DNA from: Paracoccaceae bacterium
GTDB lineage: Bacteria; Pseudomonadota; Alphaproteobacteria; Rhodobacterales; Rhodobacteraceae
Reading direction: 5' to 3'
Length of the DNA: 39,860 nucleotides
Assembly: GCA_011389685.1 (NCBI GenBank)
Contig: JAABTV010000034.1
Span: 1 to 39,860 of the forward strand
This document shows, piece after piece, positions 25,290 through 37,039 of this stretch; the stretch's first letter is position 1, and every line of letters starts with the position of its first letter. The position numbers and the translations under genes are program-made. The notes beneath the pieces are model-generated. The model had not been told where the DNA came from. It ran no database searches and saw only the letters and a list, made by a program, of their open reading frames with translations.

Positions 25290-26219
25290 TCAAGGCGCCG
25301 TTGCGTGATTTGCAGCCGATATGTCCTGCCAACCGCGCGCGGCTTTCAGAAATGTCTGTGCAATGTCGTCCAGTTGCGCGGCGAGAGGATTCGAGCGGCG
25401 CCAGATCATACCAATTGTGCGGCTGGGTTGTGGATCGTCGAATCGCGCGATCGAAACTCTGGCCGAGCGGGTTTCGACCGCGACCGCCATTTCCGGGATG
25501 AAGGTCACGCCGATCCCGGCCCCCACCATCTGGACCAGCGTGGAAAGCGAGCTTCCGTCCAGCCCCTCGCGGGGGCGTCCGGACGGGATGCTACAGAAAG
25601 ACAACGCCTGGTCCCGAAAACAATGGCCTTCCTCCAACAGCAAAAGCCGCATCTCGCGCAGCTTGTCACGGTCCGGAACAGGCTGTTCTGCTTGCTCCAG
25701 GTGTCGCACCAGCACAAAGGTCTCGGTCAGGATCGGCACTTCCACGAATGCCGGGTCGGACACCGGGAGGGCGACGATCGCCGTATCCAGAAGACCGTCG
25801 GAAAGTTCTTGCGCAAGTTTGGGGGTCATGGTCTCGCGCACCTGGATGTCGAGCCCGGGGAAGGCCCCGGTCAGATCCGCGATGATCCGAGGCAAGAGAT
25901 AGGGTGCAATCGTCGGGATGATTCCGATCCTGAGCCGTCCCACCAGCCGGTCATGCGAGGCTCGCGCCAGATCGCCCAACGCGTCGACATCCCGCAGGAT
26001 TGCGCGGGCGCGCTCTTCAAAAATCTCGCCGAACCCGGTCAGGCGCAGCTTGCGCGAGGTGCGTTCGAAAAGGGCGGTGCCAAGCGTCTCTTCCAGTTCC
26101 TTGATCTGCATGGAAAGCGCCGGTTGGGAAATGGCACAGGCCTCGGCGGCGCGACCGAAATGGCCATGCCGGGCAAGCGTCGTGAAATATCGCAACTGTT
26201 TCAGGGTCAAATGGGACAT
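25290..26219 (-). CDS. oxyR: Hydrogen-peroxide sensor OxyR (LysR family)
   Basis: A 309-residue LysR-type activator that forms a disulfide on peroxide contact and then turns on defence genes. The N-terminal HTH lies at about 3-60 (FGRAAEACAISQPALSMQIKELE). The redox pair is C200 and C209 in GHCFRDQALSFC, with the same 8-residue gap as C199/C208 of E. coli OxyR. The gene is divergent from katG across 200 bases, the classic arrangement. Confidence 0.96.
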   Translation of the reverse strand: MSHLTLKQLRYFTTLARHGHFGRAAEACAISQPALSMQIKELEETLGTALFERTSRKLRLTGFGEIFEERARAILRDVDALGDLARASHDRLVGRLRIGIIPTIAPYLLPRIIADLTGAFPGLDIQVRETMTPKLAQELSDGLLDTAIVALPVSDPAFVEVPILTETFVLVRHLEQAEQPVPDRDKLREMRLLLLEEGHCFRDQALSFCSIPSGRPREGLDGSSLSTLVQMVGAGIGVTFIPEMAVAVETRSARVSIARFDDPQPSRTIGMIWRRSNPLAAQLDDIAQTFLKAARGWQDISAANHATAP

Positions 26220-28591
<2,372 letters not shown>

Positions 28592-28626
28592 TCCTCGACC
28601 GGGCGGTTACGGTAAGAAACAGGAAG

Positions 28627-28658
28627 ACGGGCGCGGTTTCTCTCCGCGCCCGTTCTTT
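28627..28658 (+). terminator. Rho-independent terminator of katG
   Basis: A 10-pair GC-rich stem (ACGGGCGCGG with CCGCGCCCGT) with a 7-base loop, followed by TCTTT, 36 bases after the katG stop. It also lies just beyond the 3' end of the convergent racemase-family gene, so it may act for both strands. Confidence 0.8.
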
Positions 28659-28699
28659 ACGCATGACACGGTCGCGTTGCTGGCCCTCTGCGCCACCGC

Positions 28700-29413
28700 T
28701 TATGTAAAGCGCGGCGGCACAAGCGCGCCTTGAAACCAGGTGATAAGCGTGACGACGGAAAACACCGGCAGCCCTGTCGCCGCCCGAATATTGGGCGCAT
28801 AAGGCGACATGTTGGTGCATTCCAGAACGATCGCCCCGAGGTCGGGATGGTCCGCCTGCAAGGCCAGCGCCGCCTCGACATTGTCGGTCCGGGCGGCTTC
28901 GACATCCAGGTCGGACTCGTTGTCGAGAATGACGCGGGTGAATTCGCGCCCGCCCTCGGTCGTGCCGATGGGGGTGCCTTCCGGCACCCGGGCCCCCCTG
29001 AGATGCCGCTCGGTCAGGCTTGAACTGGAGATCGTCAAGACGCCGGCCTGCTTGCCCGCGGGTAGCACCCGGTTGACCTGTTCGACCTGGCACAGCGACG
29101 AGGTCACCACCGGCACTCCGACCGCCGCGGCCAGTTCATCCTGATAGATCGCGAGAAACCCGCAATTGGTGGTGATTCCGTCCACCCCCTCGGCCTGCAA
29201 CTCCTGCGCTGCTGCGATGAAGGCGGGCAGCATCCCCTCGGCCCCCTTCCGCACCACACGGTCGGGCGAGGCGTCGCGCACCACCTTGTAATGCACCGGG
29301 AAGGGCCATGTCATGGCGTTGCCCATGTCGCCCGGGATTCGCGGGAATCGCGCCTCCAGCATCAGTATCCCAACCGAGGCGCCATAGATCGCCTTGCCAC
29401 CCGTCGCTTTCAT
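28700..29413 (-). CDS. Aspartate/glutamate racemase family protein
   Basis: A 237-residue member of the Asp/Glu/hydantoin racemase family, which uses two cysteines to move a proton at a carbon next to a carboxylate (racemases, maleate isomerase, arylmalonate decarboxylase). C84 (TTNCGF) and C199 (VLECTNM) occupy the two catalytic places. The start overlaps the GntR stop (ATGA on the minus strand), so the pair forms one operon. The function cannot be fixed from the family alone; racemase, isomerase and decarboxylase are all possible. Confidence 0.9.
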   Translation of the reverse strand: MKATGGKAIYGASVGILMLEARFPRIPGDMGNAMTWPFPVHYKVVRDASPDRVVRKGAEGMLPAFIAAAQELQAEGVDGITTNCGFLAIYQDELAAAVGVPVVTSSLCQVEQVNRVLPAGKQAGVLTISSSSLTERHLRGARVPEGTPIGTTEGGREFTRVILDNESDLDVEAARTDNVEAALALQADHPDLGAIVLECTNMSPYAPNIRAATGLPVFSVVTLITWFQGALVPPRFT

Positions 29414-30111
29414 GCCGCATCCTCGTTCAACAACTGGTCCTGAACCATTTCGCCGCCGTCGAGATAGATATTGGCGATGCCGGCGCGCACTGATTCCAGA
29501 ATCTGATCCATGCGCTTCTCGATATGCTCGCCCAGAAGCCGCGCCGCCTTGTTGGCGTTGCGCGCCTCAAGTGCCTCCATGATCTTGACATGCTGCTTTT
29601 TCGAGCGTTTCACCCGCGCCTGCATCTCGATCCAGCGGATGAAGCGGATCCGCTCGTTGATATGTTCGAGTTGCGCGGTCAGTTCCGCGTTCCCGGCCAA
29701 GAGCGCAATCCCGATGTGAAACGCCTCGTCACGGGCGCAAGCCTCGGCTACGCTCAACCCCTGCGTTTCCAGCCCATGTGCATAAAGCTCATCGCGCAGC
29801 GCCCGCAAGCTTTCGTCGCTCGCCCGTTCACAAGCCGCGCGGGCCGCCGCCGTTTCCAGGATCTTGCGCAGTTCGAACAGGTCGAAAATCTCCTGCGCCT
29901 CAAGCCTACGACAGAAAAATCCCTGCCCGGCGCGGAATTCAAAGAACCGCTCGGCCACCAGCCGGTTGAGCGCCTCGCGCAGGGGTGTCCGGCTGACCCC
30001 GAATTCGCGCGCGAGCGTACTCTCGTTGATCCGGTCCCCGGGCCGGAGATCGAATGACACGGCGCGCGCCTTGAGCCAGCGGTAAATATCCTCGACCCGT
30101 CCATCCGTCAT
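29410..30111 (-). CDS. GntR family regulator, FadR (FCD) type
   Basis: A 233-residue regulator with a winged HTH at about 5-70 (INESTLAREFGVSRTPLREALNRL) and an all-helical FCD ligand domain, whose D128-x3-H132 and later histidines (such as that in GEHIEKR) form the usual metal site. The start ATG at 30111 is taken over an in-frame ATG at 30150 because AAAGG lies at a suitable distance. Divergent from the ThDP-enzyme gene. It probably binds the CTGTATACAG palindrome between them. Confidence 0.93.
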   Translation of the reverse strand: MTDGRVEDIYRWLKARAVSFDLRPGDRINESTLAREFGVSRTPLREALNRLVAERFFEFRAGQGFFCRRLEAQEIFDLFELRKILETAAARAACERASDESLRALRDELYAHGLETQGLSVAEACARDEAFHIGIALLAGNAELTAQLEHINERIRFIRWIEMQARVKRSKKQHVKIMEALEARNANKAARLLGEHIEKRMDQILESVRAGIANIYLDGGEMVQDQLLNEDAA

Positions 30112-30178
30112 CGCATCCGCCTTTCCGATTGTCGCTTTCCGACATGCCATGTGGCGTGCTTGAAATCAATATGCAATC

Positions 30179-30188
30179 CTGTATACAG
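30179..30188. promoter_or_regulatory. Candidate GntR operator
   Basis: Perfect 10-bp palindrome CTGTATACAG in the 104-base divergent region, 28 bases before the ThDP-enzyme start. It resembles the TTGTATACAA-type sites of FCD regulators. Confidence 0.6.
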
Positions 30189-30215
30189 ATTGGAATGCCG
30201 AGGTGGAGCGTGATT

Positions 30216-31916
30216 ATGACCGAACAACAAGGCCACAACCAGATGAACGGCGCCGAGGCGCTGGTGCGGATGCTTGAAGCCCATGGTGTGCGCCATATTT
30301 TCGGCCTGTGCGGGGATACCACGCTGCCCTTCTATGACGCGCTGGCGCGGCTTGATCACGGGATCGCCCATTTCCTCACCCGTGACGAGCGCCACGCCGC
30401 CTATATGGCCGACGGCTATGCCCGTGTGACCGGGCAGCCGGGCATCTGCGAAGGGCCGTCGGGCGGCGGGGCCACCTATATCCTGCCCGGCGTGGTCGAA
30501 GCCAATGAAAGCTCGGTGCCGATCCTTGCCATCACCTCGGACGTGGCCACCACCAGCCGCGGGAAGTATCCGCTGACCGAGTTGGATCAGACCGCACTTT
30601 TTCGCCCGCTGACCAAGTGGAACGCGGCGCTTGACGATGCCGGGCAGCTTCCCGCGATGATCCGTGAGGCGTTTCGCCAGATGACCACCGGCACGCCCGG
30701 CGCGGTGCATCTGTCGCTGCCTTTCGACACCCAGAAGGCCCCGGTGAGCCAGGCCGAGATCCATGCCGACCCCGAGCAAACCCATTTCCCCGCCGAGCGT
30801 CAGGCCCCGGACCCGCGCGCTATCGAAGAGGCCGCTGCGATTCTTGCCAAGGCGCAGAACGCCATCGCCATCTGTGGCGGCGGGCCGCTGCTTTCGGGCG
30901 GCGAGGCGGCGCTTGCGCGCCTTGCCCGCGCGTTGGACATGCCGGTGGCCTCAACCGTTTCGGGGCAAGGTGCGATTGCGGAGACCGACCCGCTGGCGCT
31001 GGGAGTGGTGGGGTCAAACGGGGGTATTCCGGCGACACGGGCCGAGGTCGATGCCGCCGATGTGGTGCTGTTCATCGGTTGCCGTGCGGGGTCGGTCACC
31101 ACCGAACGCTGGCGGTCCCCGGCCAGAGGCACCACGATCCTGCATATCGACAGCGATCCCGAAGTGCCCGGCACCAATTACGACACCGCCGTTGCGATCA
31201 ATGCCGATGCGCGGCTGGCGCTTGACGCGCTGGCCGATGCGATCGAGGCCAGGCCGCGCAACGCCCAGAACGGCACCGCCCGCGCCGCCCGGGCCTGGAC
31301 CGCGAAAGAGGTTCAGTTCGCCCCGCTTGCCGCATCGCGCGAAACCCCGATCCGCCCCGAGGTGGTGATGGCCACGCTGATGGAAGTGCTCGACGAGGAT
31401 GCAGTGGTGGTGGCCGATCCGGGCACGCCCTGCCCCTATGTTTCGGCCTATTTCCGCTGGCGGCGCGCGGGGCGGCATTTCATCACCAACCGCGCCCATG
31501 GCGCGCTGGGCTATTCCATCGGCGCGGCCATGGGCGCGCATGTGGGGCGGCCGGGAGTGAAAACCGTCGCCCTGATGGGCGATGGCTCGTTCGGCTTTGC
31601 CTGTGGCGAGTTCGAGACCATGGTGCGATATCGCATGCCGATCACCTCGATCGTGTTTTCCAACGCCACGTTCTCGTGGATCAAGGCGGGGCAGAAGGCG
31701 GGCTTTGGCGAACGGTATTACAATGTCGATTTCGACCGCACCGATCATGCGGTGGTGGCCCGGGCCTTTGGTGTCGAGGCATGGATGGTGCGCAACCCCG
31801 ACGATCTGGGCCAAGTTCTGGCCAAAGCACTCGCCCATGACGGGCCAAGCCTTGTCGATATCCACACGCAATCGCTCTCGGACGCCGCAGCGCCCGTCTC
31901 GGAATGGGTGGCCTGA
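30216..31916 (+). CDS. Thiamine-diphosphate-dependent enzyme (acetolactate synthase/benzoylformate decarboxylase-like)
   Basis: A 566-residue enzyme of the ThDP decarboxylase/synthase family, in three domains: an N-terminal pyrimidine-binding domain with catalytic E58 (LTRDERHAAYMADGYAR), a middle domain (about 190-330), and a C-terminal diphosphate-binding domain with the G455-D-G ... N483 motif (27-residue spacing). It acts on a 2-oxo acid or aldehyde substrate; the exact reaction is unclear. The ATG at 30216 follows GGTGGAG. Divergent from the GntR-racemase operon, and followed by two large palindromes. Confidence 0.92.
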   Translation: MTEQQGHNQMNGAEALVRMLEAHGVRHIFGLCGDTTLPFYDALARLDHGIAHFLTRDERHAAYMADGYARVTGQPGICEGPSGGGATYILPGVVEANESSVPILAITSDVATTSRGKYPLTELDQTALFRPLTKWNAALDDAGQLPAMIREAFRQMTTGTPGAVHLSLPFDTQKAPVSQAEIHADPEQTHFPAERQAPDPRAIEEAAAILAKAQNAIAICGGGPLLSGGEAALARLARALDMPVASTVSGQGAIAETDPLALGVVGSNGGIPATRAEVDAADVVLFIGCRAGSVTTERWRSPARGTTILHIDSDPEVPGTNYDTAVAINADARLALDALADAIEARPRNAQNGTARAARAWTAKEVQFAPLAASRETPIRPEVVMATLMEVLDEDAVVVADPGTPCPYVSAYFRWRRAGRHFITNRAHGALGYSIGAAMGAHVGRPGVKTVALMGDGSFGFACGEFETMVRYRMPITSIVFSNATFSWIKAGQKAGFGERYYNVDFDRTDHAVVARAFGVEAWMVRNPDDLGQVLAKALAHDGPSLVDIHTQSLSDAAAPVSEWVA

Positions 31917-31930
31917 TCCGAGCGGCGCAG

Positions 31931-31974
31931 GCGGGGCCGCGCGGCCCCGCAGCACGAGGGCGCGCGCCCTCGTG
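31931..31974. terminator. Two tandem perfect palindromes (probable bidirectional terminator)
   Basis: A 20-bp loop-free palindrome (31931-31950, GCGGGGCCGC and its complement) is followed after two bases by a 22-bp palindrome (31953-31974, CACGAGGGCGC and its complement). They fill the 96-base gap between the convergent ThDP and LysR genes. No T tract follows on either strand, so termination is inferred from position; a repetitive extragenic palindrome is the other option. Confidence 0.6.
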
Positions 31975-32012
31975 TCCCCGCATCGAGCGTGTCGCGAAAA
32001 CAGTGGCGGGTC

Positions 32013-32906
32013 TCAGGTGGCGTAGTCCGCGAGGCTCTCCAGCAGGCCCGCGAGGAATTCCTGTCCCACGGACGAAAGCGGCCTGTGACGCGGGGTGATG
32101 ACTGCGAGATCCAGCGTCACCTGCGGCGCGAAATCCCGGGCTACGAACCCGCCCTCGTAATCGAAGGCGATGGTGAACGGATCGACCAGTGCCGCGCCGA
32201 AGCCCTGTTTGACGAAGCTCAGAGTGTTCTGGTGCAGGTGGGTATGGACCCGCGTGATCCATTGCACGCCCGCGCGGTCGAACGCCTCGCGGGTGCGGCG
32301 GTAGGTCATGTGCTCGGGGCCCATCACCACGAAGGGATGCCCATCCAGAAGCGCAGGTGTCAGAATGGCGTGGTCCGCAAGCGGGCTGCCGGCGGGCAGC
32401 ACGCATTGGCATTCGAAGCGAAAAGGCCGCGCGGTCAGCGCGTCACTCAGGACCGGAAGCTCGCAAATCCCGATCTCGAACAAACCGGCCTGCACCCATT
32501 CCTGGATCCGGGTCGAATACTGCGCCTGGTAGGAAATCGACAGGTTCGGGCGGTCCCGGGCAAAGCGCGTGATCTGGCGTGGCATGAAGCCGATCGAGAG
32601 GGCATGGGGGGCCACGACCTGCAATTGCCCGGCTTTCTGGTTCTGCAAGTCGGTCACGGCCTGCGCCACGTGGTCGAGCCCGCGCACCACGGTGTCGATT
32701 TCCTGAAACAGCACCCCCGCCTCGGGCGTGGGGCGCAACCGCCCGCGTACCCGCTCAAAGAGCTTGAGTTGCGTCTGCCGCTCCAGTTGCGACAGGAGAT
32801 TGGAAATACCCGGCTGCGAAATGCCCAAAAGCGTGGCCGCGCCGGTCACGGTACCGGATTCGATCACCGCGTGGAACGCCTGTAATTGTCTGAATCTCAA
32901 GGCCAT
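32013..32906 (-). CDS. LysR family transcriptional regulator
   Basis: A 297-residue regulator with an N-terminal HTH at about 3-60 (AATLLGISQPGISNLLSQLE) and a two-lobed effector domain at about 90-290. Divergent from the enolase-family/FAD/TRAP operon, which it probably activates in response to a substrate. No redox cysteine pair, so it is not OxyR-like. Confidence 0.95.
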   Translation of the reverse strand: MALRFRQLQAFHAVIESGTVTGAATLLGISQPGISNLLSQLERQTQLKLFERVRGRLRPTPEAGVLFQEIDTVVRGLDHVAQAVTDLQNQKAGQLQVVAPHALSIGFMPRQITRFARDRPNLSISYQAQYSTRIQEWVQAGLFEIGICELPVLSDALTARPFRFECQCVLPAGSPLADHAILTPALLDGHPFVVMGPEHMTYRRTREAFDRAGVQWITRVHTHLHQNTLSFVKQGFGAALVDPFTIAFDYEGGFVARDFAPQVTLDLAVITPRHRPLSSVGQEFLAGLLESLADYAT

Positions 32907-32917
32907 TTCGAAATAGT

Positions 32918-32932
32918 ATCACAAAAAATGAT
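32918..32932. promoter_or_regulatory. LysR-type box (T-N11-A)
   Basis: ATCA-caaaaaa-TGAT, a 4-bp inverted repeat with 7-base spacer containing a T-N11-A, 12 bases upstream of the LysR start and 75 bases from the divergent gene. This is the usual place for an autoregulatory LysR site. Confidence 0.5.
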
Positions 32933-33006
32933 GGAGTGCCCAGAAATCCGTATTTGAACTGATGCACCGCCCCGGCCAAGTTTCTTGCCATGAACGGGGG
33001 AATCGA

Positions 33007-34137
33007 TTGACGGAGCTTGACCAGACCATCACCGGCTTCGATGTCTGGCACCTTTCGCTGCCGGTTACATCGCGCCGCGATCATGGCATCGGGCGGGTCG
33101 AGGGCGCCTGTGAGATCGTGCTGTTGCGCCTCACCGCCGAGGGTGGCGAGGTGGGCTGGGGCGAGGCATCGCCCTGGTCGGTCTTTACCGGCTCGCCCGA
33201 GGCAAGCCTTGCCGCGCTCGACCGTTACCTGCGTCCGCTCGTGATTGACCGCCGCGTGACCGACCGCCCCGCCATCATGGAGACCGCGCGCCACGCCATC
33301 GCCCACGCGACCGAGGCCAAGGCCGCGCTCGACAGCGCCCTTCTCGACCTTGCGGGGCGGATCGCGGGGCAACCGGCCTGGGCGTTGCTGGGCGGAAAAT
33401 GCCGCGATCGCATCCCGCTTTCGGTCTCGATCGCCGATCCCGATTTCGAGAGTGACCGCGCGCTGCTTGACCGGCTCGTGGCCGACGGCATCGGCATCGT
33501 CAAGCTCAAGGCCGGGTTTCGCGACCATGCCTTCGACATCATGCGGATCGAGCGGATCACCCGCGATTATCCGTCGCTTCGGGTCCGGGTCGATTTCAAC
33601 CAGGGCCTCACCCCCGACGAGGCCCGGGCGCGCATACGCGACATGGCCACGTTCAAACCCGAATTCATCGAACAGCCGGTGCGCGCGCATCATTTCGGCC
33701 TCATGGCCCGGCTACGCGCGATGATCGACGTGCCGCTTCTGGCCGACGAATCCGTTTTCGGCCCTGAGGACATGACCCGCGCCGCGCGTGAGGGCATCTG
33801 TGACGGGGTTTCGGTCAAGATCATGAAATCGGGCAGCCTGAGCCGCGCGCAGGAGGTCGCCGCCATTGCCGCGGCCAACGGGCTGAGCGCCTATGGCGGT
33901 GACATGTTCGAATCCGGCGTTGCCCATCTCGCGGGCACCCACATGATTGCGGCCACGCCGGCGATCACGCTGGGCTGTGAATTCTACCAGGCGTCCTATT
34001 TCCTGGCCGAGGACATCCTTGAAACCCCGTTCGCGGTCGAGGGCGGCGCGGTGATCGTCCCGGACACGCCCGGCCTTGGCGCGCGTCCCGATATAGACCG
34101 CATCCGCACATACACCCTCGCAGGACCGACGCCATGA
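33007..34137 (+). CDS. Mandelate racemase/muconate lactonizing enzyme family protein (MLE subgroup)
   Basis: A 376-residue enolase-superfamily enzyme that takes a proton from beside a carboxylate. The barrel shows K166-x-K168 (IVKLKAG), metal ligands D196, E222 and D247, and K271 (VSVKIMKSG), the two-lysine arrangement of racemases, epimerases and some dehydratases. A capping domain lies at about 1-120. The TTG at 33007 has GGGGGA 5 bases ahead. An ATG at 32962 would add 15 residues but has no ribosome site. Overlaps the FAD gene by ATGA. With that neighbour, epimerisation of an amino acid or betaine, or dehydration of a hydroxyproline, is plausible. Confidence 0.92.
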   Translation: MTELDQTITGFDVWHLSLPVTSRRDHGIGRVEGACEIVLLRLTAEGGEVGWGEASPWSVFTGSPEASLAALDRYLRPLVIDRRVTDRPAIMETARHAIAHATEAKAALDSALLDLAGRIAGQPAWALLGGKCRDRIPLSVSIADPDFESDRALLDRLVADGIGIVKLKAGFRDHAFDIMRIERITRDYPSLRVRVDFNQGLTPDEARARIRDMATFKPEFIEQPVRAHHFGLMARLRAMIDVPLLADESVFGPEDMTRAAREGICDGVSVKIMKSGSLSRAQEVAAIAAANGLSAYGGDMFESGVAHLAGTHMIAATPAITLGCEFYQASYFLAEDILETPFAVEGGAVIVPDTPGLGARPDIDRIRTYTLAGPTP

Positions 34138-35402
34138 CCGATGCACCAAAGACCGTTGCGATCATCGGCGCCGGTATCAACGGTGTCGCCACCGCGATCC
34201 GGGCGCAACGCGCGGGGCACAAGGTCATCCTGATCGAGCGCGAGGAACAGGCGGGCCAAGGGGCGAGTTTCGGCAATGGCGGGGTGCTGGCCTCATGCTC
34301 GGTGGTGCCGGTGACCGTGCCGGGGCTGCTGCGCAAGGCGCCGAAAATGCTGTTCTCGCCCAGTCAGCCGCTGTTTCTCAAATGGTCCTACCTGCCGCGC
34401 CTGATGCCGTGGTTGAGGCGATACCTCTCGCACGCCAATACGACTGACGTGCGCCGCATCGCGCAGGCGCTGCATGGCATCATCGGCGACAGCCTGAATG
34501 ACCATCTGGCACTGGCACGCGGCACCGGGGCCGAAGATTTCATCCTGCCCGCGGATTACCTCTTCGTTTACCGCGACCGCGCCCATTACGAGGGCGATGC
34601 CTTTGGCTGGGGCATTCGCCGCGACCTGGGCTTCGAATGGGACGAGATGGAGCGCCCGGCGCTGGCCGCGTATGACCCCGCCTTTTCCGACGCCGCGGGC
34701 TTTGCCGCGCGGCTGGGCGATCACGGACGGATCAGCGACCCGGGGCGATATGTCAAGGCGCTGGCCGCCCATGCGGTCGCGAACGGAGCGCGGATGATCA
34801 AGGCCACCGCTACCGATTTCGCCCGCGAAAACGGGCGCATCACGGGCGTGCGCGTCGCCACCCCGTCGGGCGAGGACACGATCGCCTGCGATGCCGCCGT
34901 TCTGGCCACCGGGGCGTGGTCCAAGGCGCTGGGCGAGAAACTGGGGCTGCGCATCCCGCTTGAGACCGAGCGCGGCTATCACCTCGAATTGTGGGAACCT
35001 TCGGCGATGCCGCGTTCCCCGGTCATGGTGGCCAGCGGCAAATTCGTCATGACCCCGATGGAGGGGCGGCTGCGCCTGGCCGGGATCGTCGAGTTCGGCG
35101 GGCTTGACGCGCCGGCCTCGACTGCGCCCATCGCTCTGTTGAAACGGCAATTGGCCGAGGTTCTGCCCGGTCTCACATGGGCGCATGAGCAGGAATGGAT
35201 GGGGCACCGCCCGGCGCCCGCCGACTCGATCCCCGCCATCGGCGAGGTGCCGGGGCTCAAGGGCGCCTATCTCGGATTCGGTCATCATCATATCGGCCTC
35301 ACGGGCGGGCCGAAAACCGGGCAGATCCTGGCTCGGCTGATCTCGGGGGGCAAACCGAATATTGACTTGGCGCCCTACTCGCCCGCACGTTTCCTTTATT
35401 GA
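34134..35402 (+). CDS. FAD-dependent D-amino-acid dehydrogenase-like oxidoreductase
   Basis: A 422-residue DadA/DAO-type flavoprotein. The FAD-binding fold is at the N-terminus (G12-A-G-I-N-G17, E35 at the end of the second strand), followed by the [12 protein letters not shown] segment near residues 43-54 that is typical of D-amino-acid dehydrogenases. The C-terminal [16 protein letters not shown] segment contacts FAD. It would oxidise a D-amino acid or secondary/tertiary amine to the keto or imino product. Coupled by ATGA to the enolase-family gene and followed by a TRAP transporter. Confidence 0.93.
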   Translation: MTDAPKTVAIIGAGINGVATAIRAQRAGHKVILIEREEQAGQGASFGNGGVLASCSVVPVTVPGLLRKAPKMLFSPSQPLFLKWSYLPRLMPWLRRYLSHANTTDVRRIAQALHGIIGDSLNDHLALARGTGAEDFILPADYLFVYRDRAHYEGDAFGWGIRRDLGFEWDEMERPALAAYDPAFSDAAGFAARLGDHGRISDPGRYVKALAAHAVANGARMIKATATDFARENGRITGVRVATPSGEDTIACDAAVLATGAWSKALGEKLGLRIPLETERGYHLELWEPSAMPRSPVMVASGKFVMTPMEGRLRLAGIVEFGGLDAPASTAPIALLKRQLAEVLPGLTWAHEQEWMGHRPAPADSIPAIGEVPGLKGAYLGFGHHHIGLTGGPKTGQILARLISGGKPNIDLAPYSPARFLY

Positions 35403-35448
35403 AGACCAACCCCGGCATGACCGGGTCAACAAAACAGGGAGAAAGACC

Positions 35449-36426
35449 ATGAAACATCTCACGACACTTGCCACGGCCTCGGCCATTGCGATCGGCGCGG
35501 CGGCTCCGGCCCTGGCCGAGAAATGGGATATGCCGCTGGCCTATGCCGCGAGTAATTTCCATTCCGAGAACGCGGCCCAATTCGCCACCTGCGTGACCGA
35601 AAACACCGGCGGCGCGATCGAGGTGGTCACCCACCCTTCGGGGTCGCTTTTCGGCGGGAACGACATCAAGCGCGCGGTGCAGAGCGGTCAGGCGCTGATC
35701 GGTGAACGGCTGATTTCGGCGCATCAGAACGAGAACCCGCTGTTCGGCATCGACTCGATCCCGTTCCTGGCCACCTCTTATGAGGACCATGAAAGATTGT
35801 GGGAGGTTGCCGGGCCGAAAGTGGCCGAGGCGCTGGAAGAGCAGAACCTGCATTACCTCTATTCGGTGCCGTGGCCGCCGCAGGGGCTTTACTTCAACCA
35901 GCCGATCGAAAGCGTCGCGGACATGAAGGGCATCAAGTTCCGCTCCTATTCCACCGCCACCGCGCGCATGGCGGAAATGACGGGTATGCTGCCGGTGCAG
36001 GTCGAAGCGGCGGAGTTGAGCCAGGCGCTGGCGACCGGCGTGGCGGAGTCGTTCATCTCGTCGGGGGCCACCGGATATGACCGCAAGGTGTGGGAACATC
36101 TGAGCCATTTCTACGAGGTCGACGCGTGGTTGCCGCGCAACGTGATCTTCGTCAACAAGGATGCCTGGGACGGGCTTGACGATACGGCCAAGGGGGCGAT
36201 GAACGACTGTGCCGCCGAGGCCAAGGCGCGCGGGCTGCAGATGTCGATGGATTACACGCAGTTCACCCTCGACGGGCTCAAGGAAGGCGGCATGGAAGTC
36301 GCCCCCGCCAGTGATGCGCTGGTGGCGGAACTTCAGGAGATCGGCGCGACGATGACGGCCGAGTGGCTGGAAAGCGCGGGCGACGAGGGCAAGGCCATCG
36401 TCGACGCCTACCGGGCGTCGCAGTAA
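35449..36426 (+). CDS. TRAP transporter substrate-binding protein (DctP family)
   Basis: A 325-residue periplasmic receptor. The signal peptide is cut after A23 (ALA/E). Typical DctP segments are present, such as MKGIKFRSYSTATARMAEMTG (about 160-180) and the WLPRNVIFVNKDAWDGL segment near 225-241. The ATG follows GGGAG. It lies 46 bases after the FAD gene. A hairpin follows directly. Confidence 0.95.
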   Translation: MKHLTTLATASAIAIGAAAPALAEKWDMPLAYAASNFHSENAAQFATCVTENTGGAIEVVTHPSGSLFGGNDIKRAVQSGQALIGERLISAHQNENPLFGIDSIPFLATSYEDHERLWEVAGPKVAEALEEQNLHYLYSVPWPPQGLYFNQPIESVADMKGIKFRSYSTATARMAEMTGMLPVQVEAAELSQALATGVAESFISSGATGYDRKVWEHLSHFYEVDAWLPRNVIFVNKDAWDGLDDTAKGAMNDCAAEAKARGLQMSMDYTQFTLDGLKEGGMEVAPASDALVAELQEIGATMTAEWLESAGDEGKAIVDAYRASQ

Positions 36427-36451
36427 ACCGGTCGCCGATGGGTATGACCGC

Positions 36452-36483
36452 GAGACGGGGCCGCATCGACGCGGTCCCGTCTC
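36452..36483 (+). promoter_or_regulatory. Intercistronic hairpin after second TRAP receptor gene
   Basis: A 13-pair stem (GAGACGGGGCCGC with GCGGTCCCGTCTC, one G-U pair) with a 6-base loop, 25 bases after the receptor stop and 31 bases before the small permease. No T tract. Confidence 0.7.
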
Positions 36484-36514
36484 AAGACAAGATCAATGAA
36501 CAGGGGCTTCTGAC

Positions 36515-37033
36515 ATGGGTATACTACGCCGGGCGCTCGATGCGCTCTACCTCACGGGCGGAGTGATCGCGGCGCTTTTCACCATCGCGATCCTCGTCAT
36601 CATCGTCGCGCAGATGATCGCGCGGTGGACCGGCAATGTCTTTCCCGGTGCGACCGATTACGCGGGCTATTGCATGGCGGCGGCCTCGTTCTTTGCCTTC
36701 GCCTATGCGCTCAACCATGGCGCCCATATCCGAGTATCGCTGCTTCTGAGCGCGCTGGGGCGTCACCGGGTCAAGGGCGAGCTGTGGTGCTTTGGCATGG
36801 GCGCGGTGATTTCGAGCTATTTCGCCTGGTACGGGGTGCGCGGCATGTTCGAGTCGCTGAAATGGAATGACATCAGCCAGGGGCTCGACAAGACGCCGAT
36901 CTGGATTCCACAGATTTCCATGGCCATGGGCACCGTGCTTCTGGCCATTGCGTTCTGGGACAACCTCGTCCGGCTGATCATGACGGGCCAACACGGCATG
37001 TGCTCCGGCGCTATCGAGACCGGCACGGAGTAA
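36515..37033 (+). CDS. TRAP transporter small permease (DctQ family)
   Basis: A 172-residue inner-membrane protein with four hydrophobic segments (about 13-34, 50-68, 89-110 and 130-155). The HGAHIRVSLL motif near residues 68-77 is typical. ATG 36515 follows AGGGG at a somewhat long distance. Six bases separate it from the large permease. Confidence 0.92.
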   Translation: MGILRRALDALYLTGGVIAALFTIAILVIIVAQMIARWTGNVFPGATDYAGYCMAAASFFAFAYALNHGAHIRVSLLLSALGRHRVKGELWCFGMGAVISSYFAWYGVRGMFESLKWNDISQGLDKTPIWIPQISMAMGTVLLAIAFWDNLVRLIMTGQHGMCSGAIETGTE

Positions 37034-37039
37034 ACGCGC

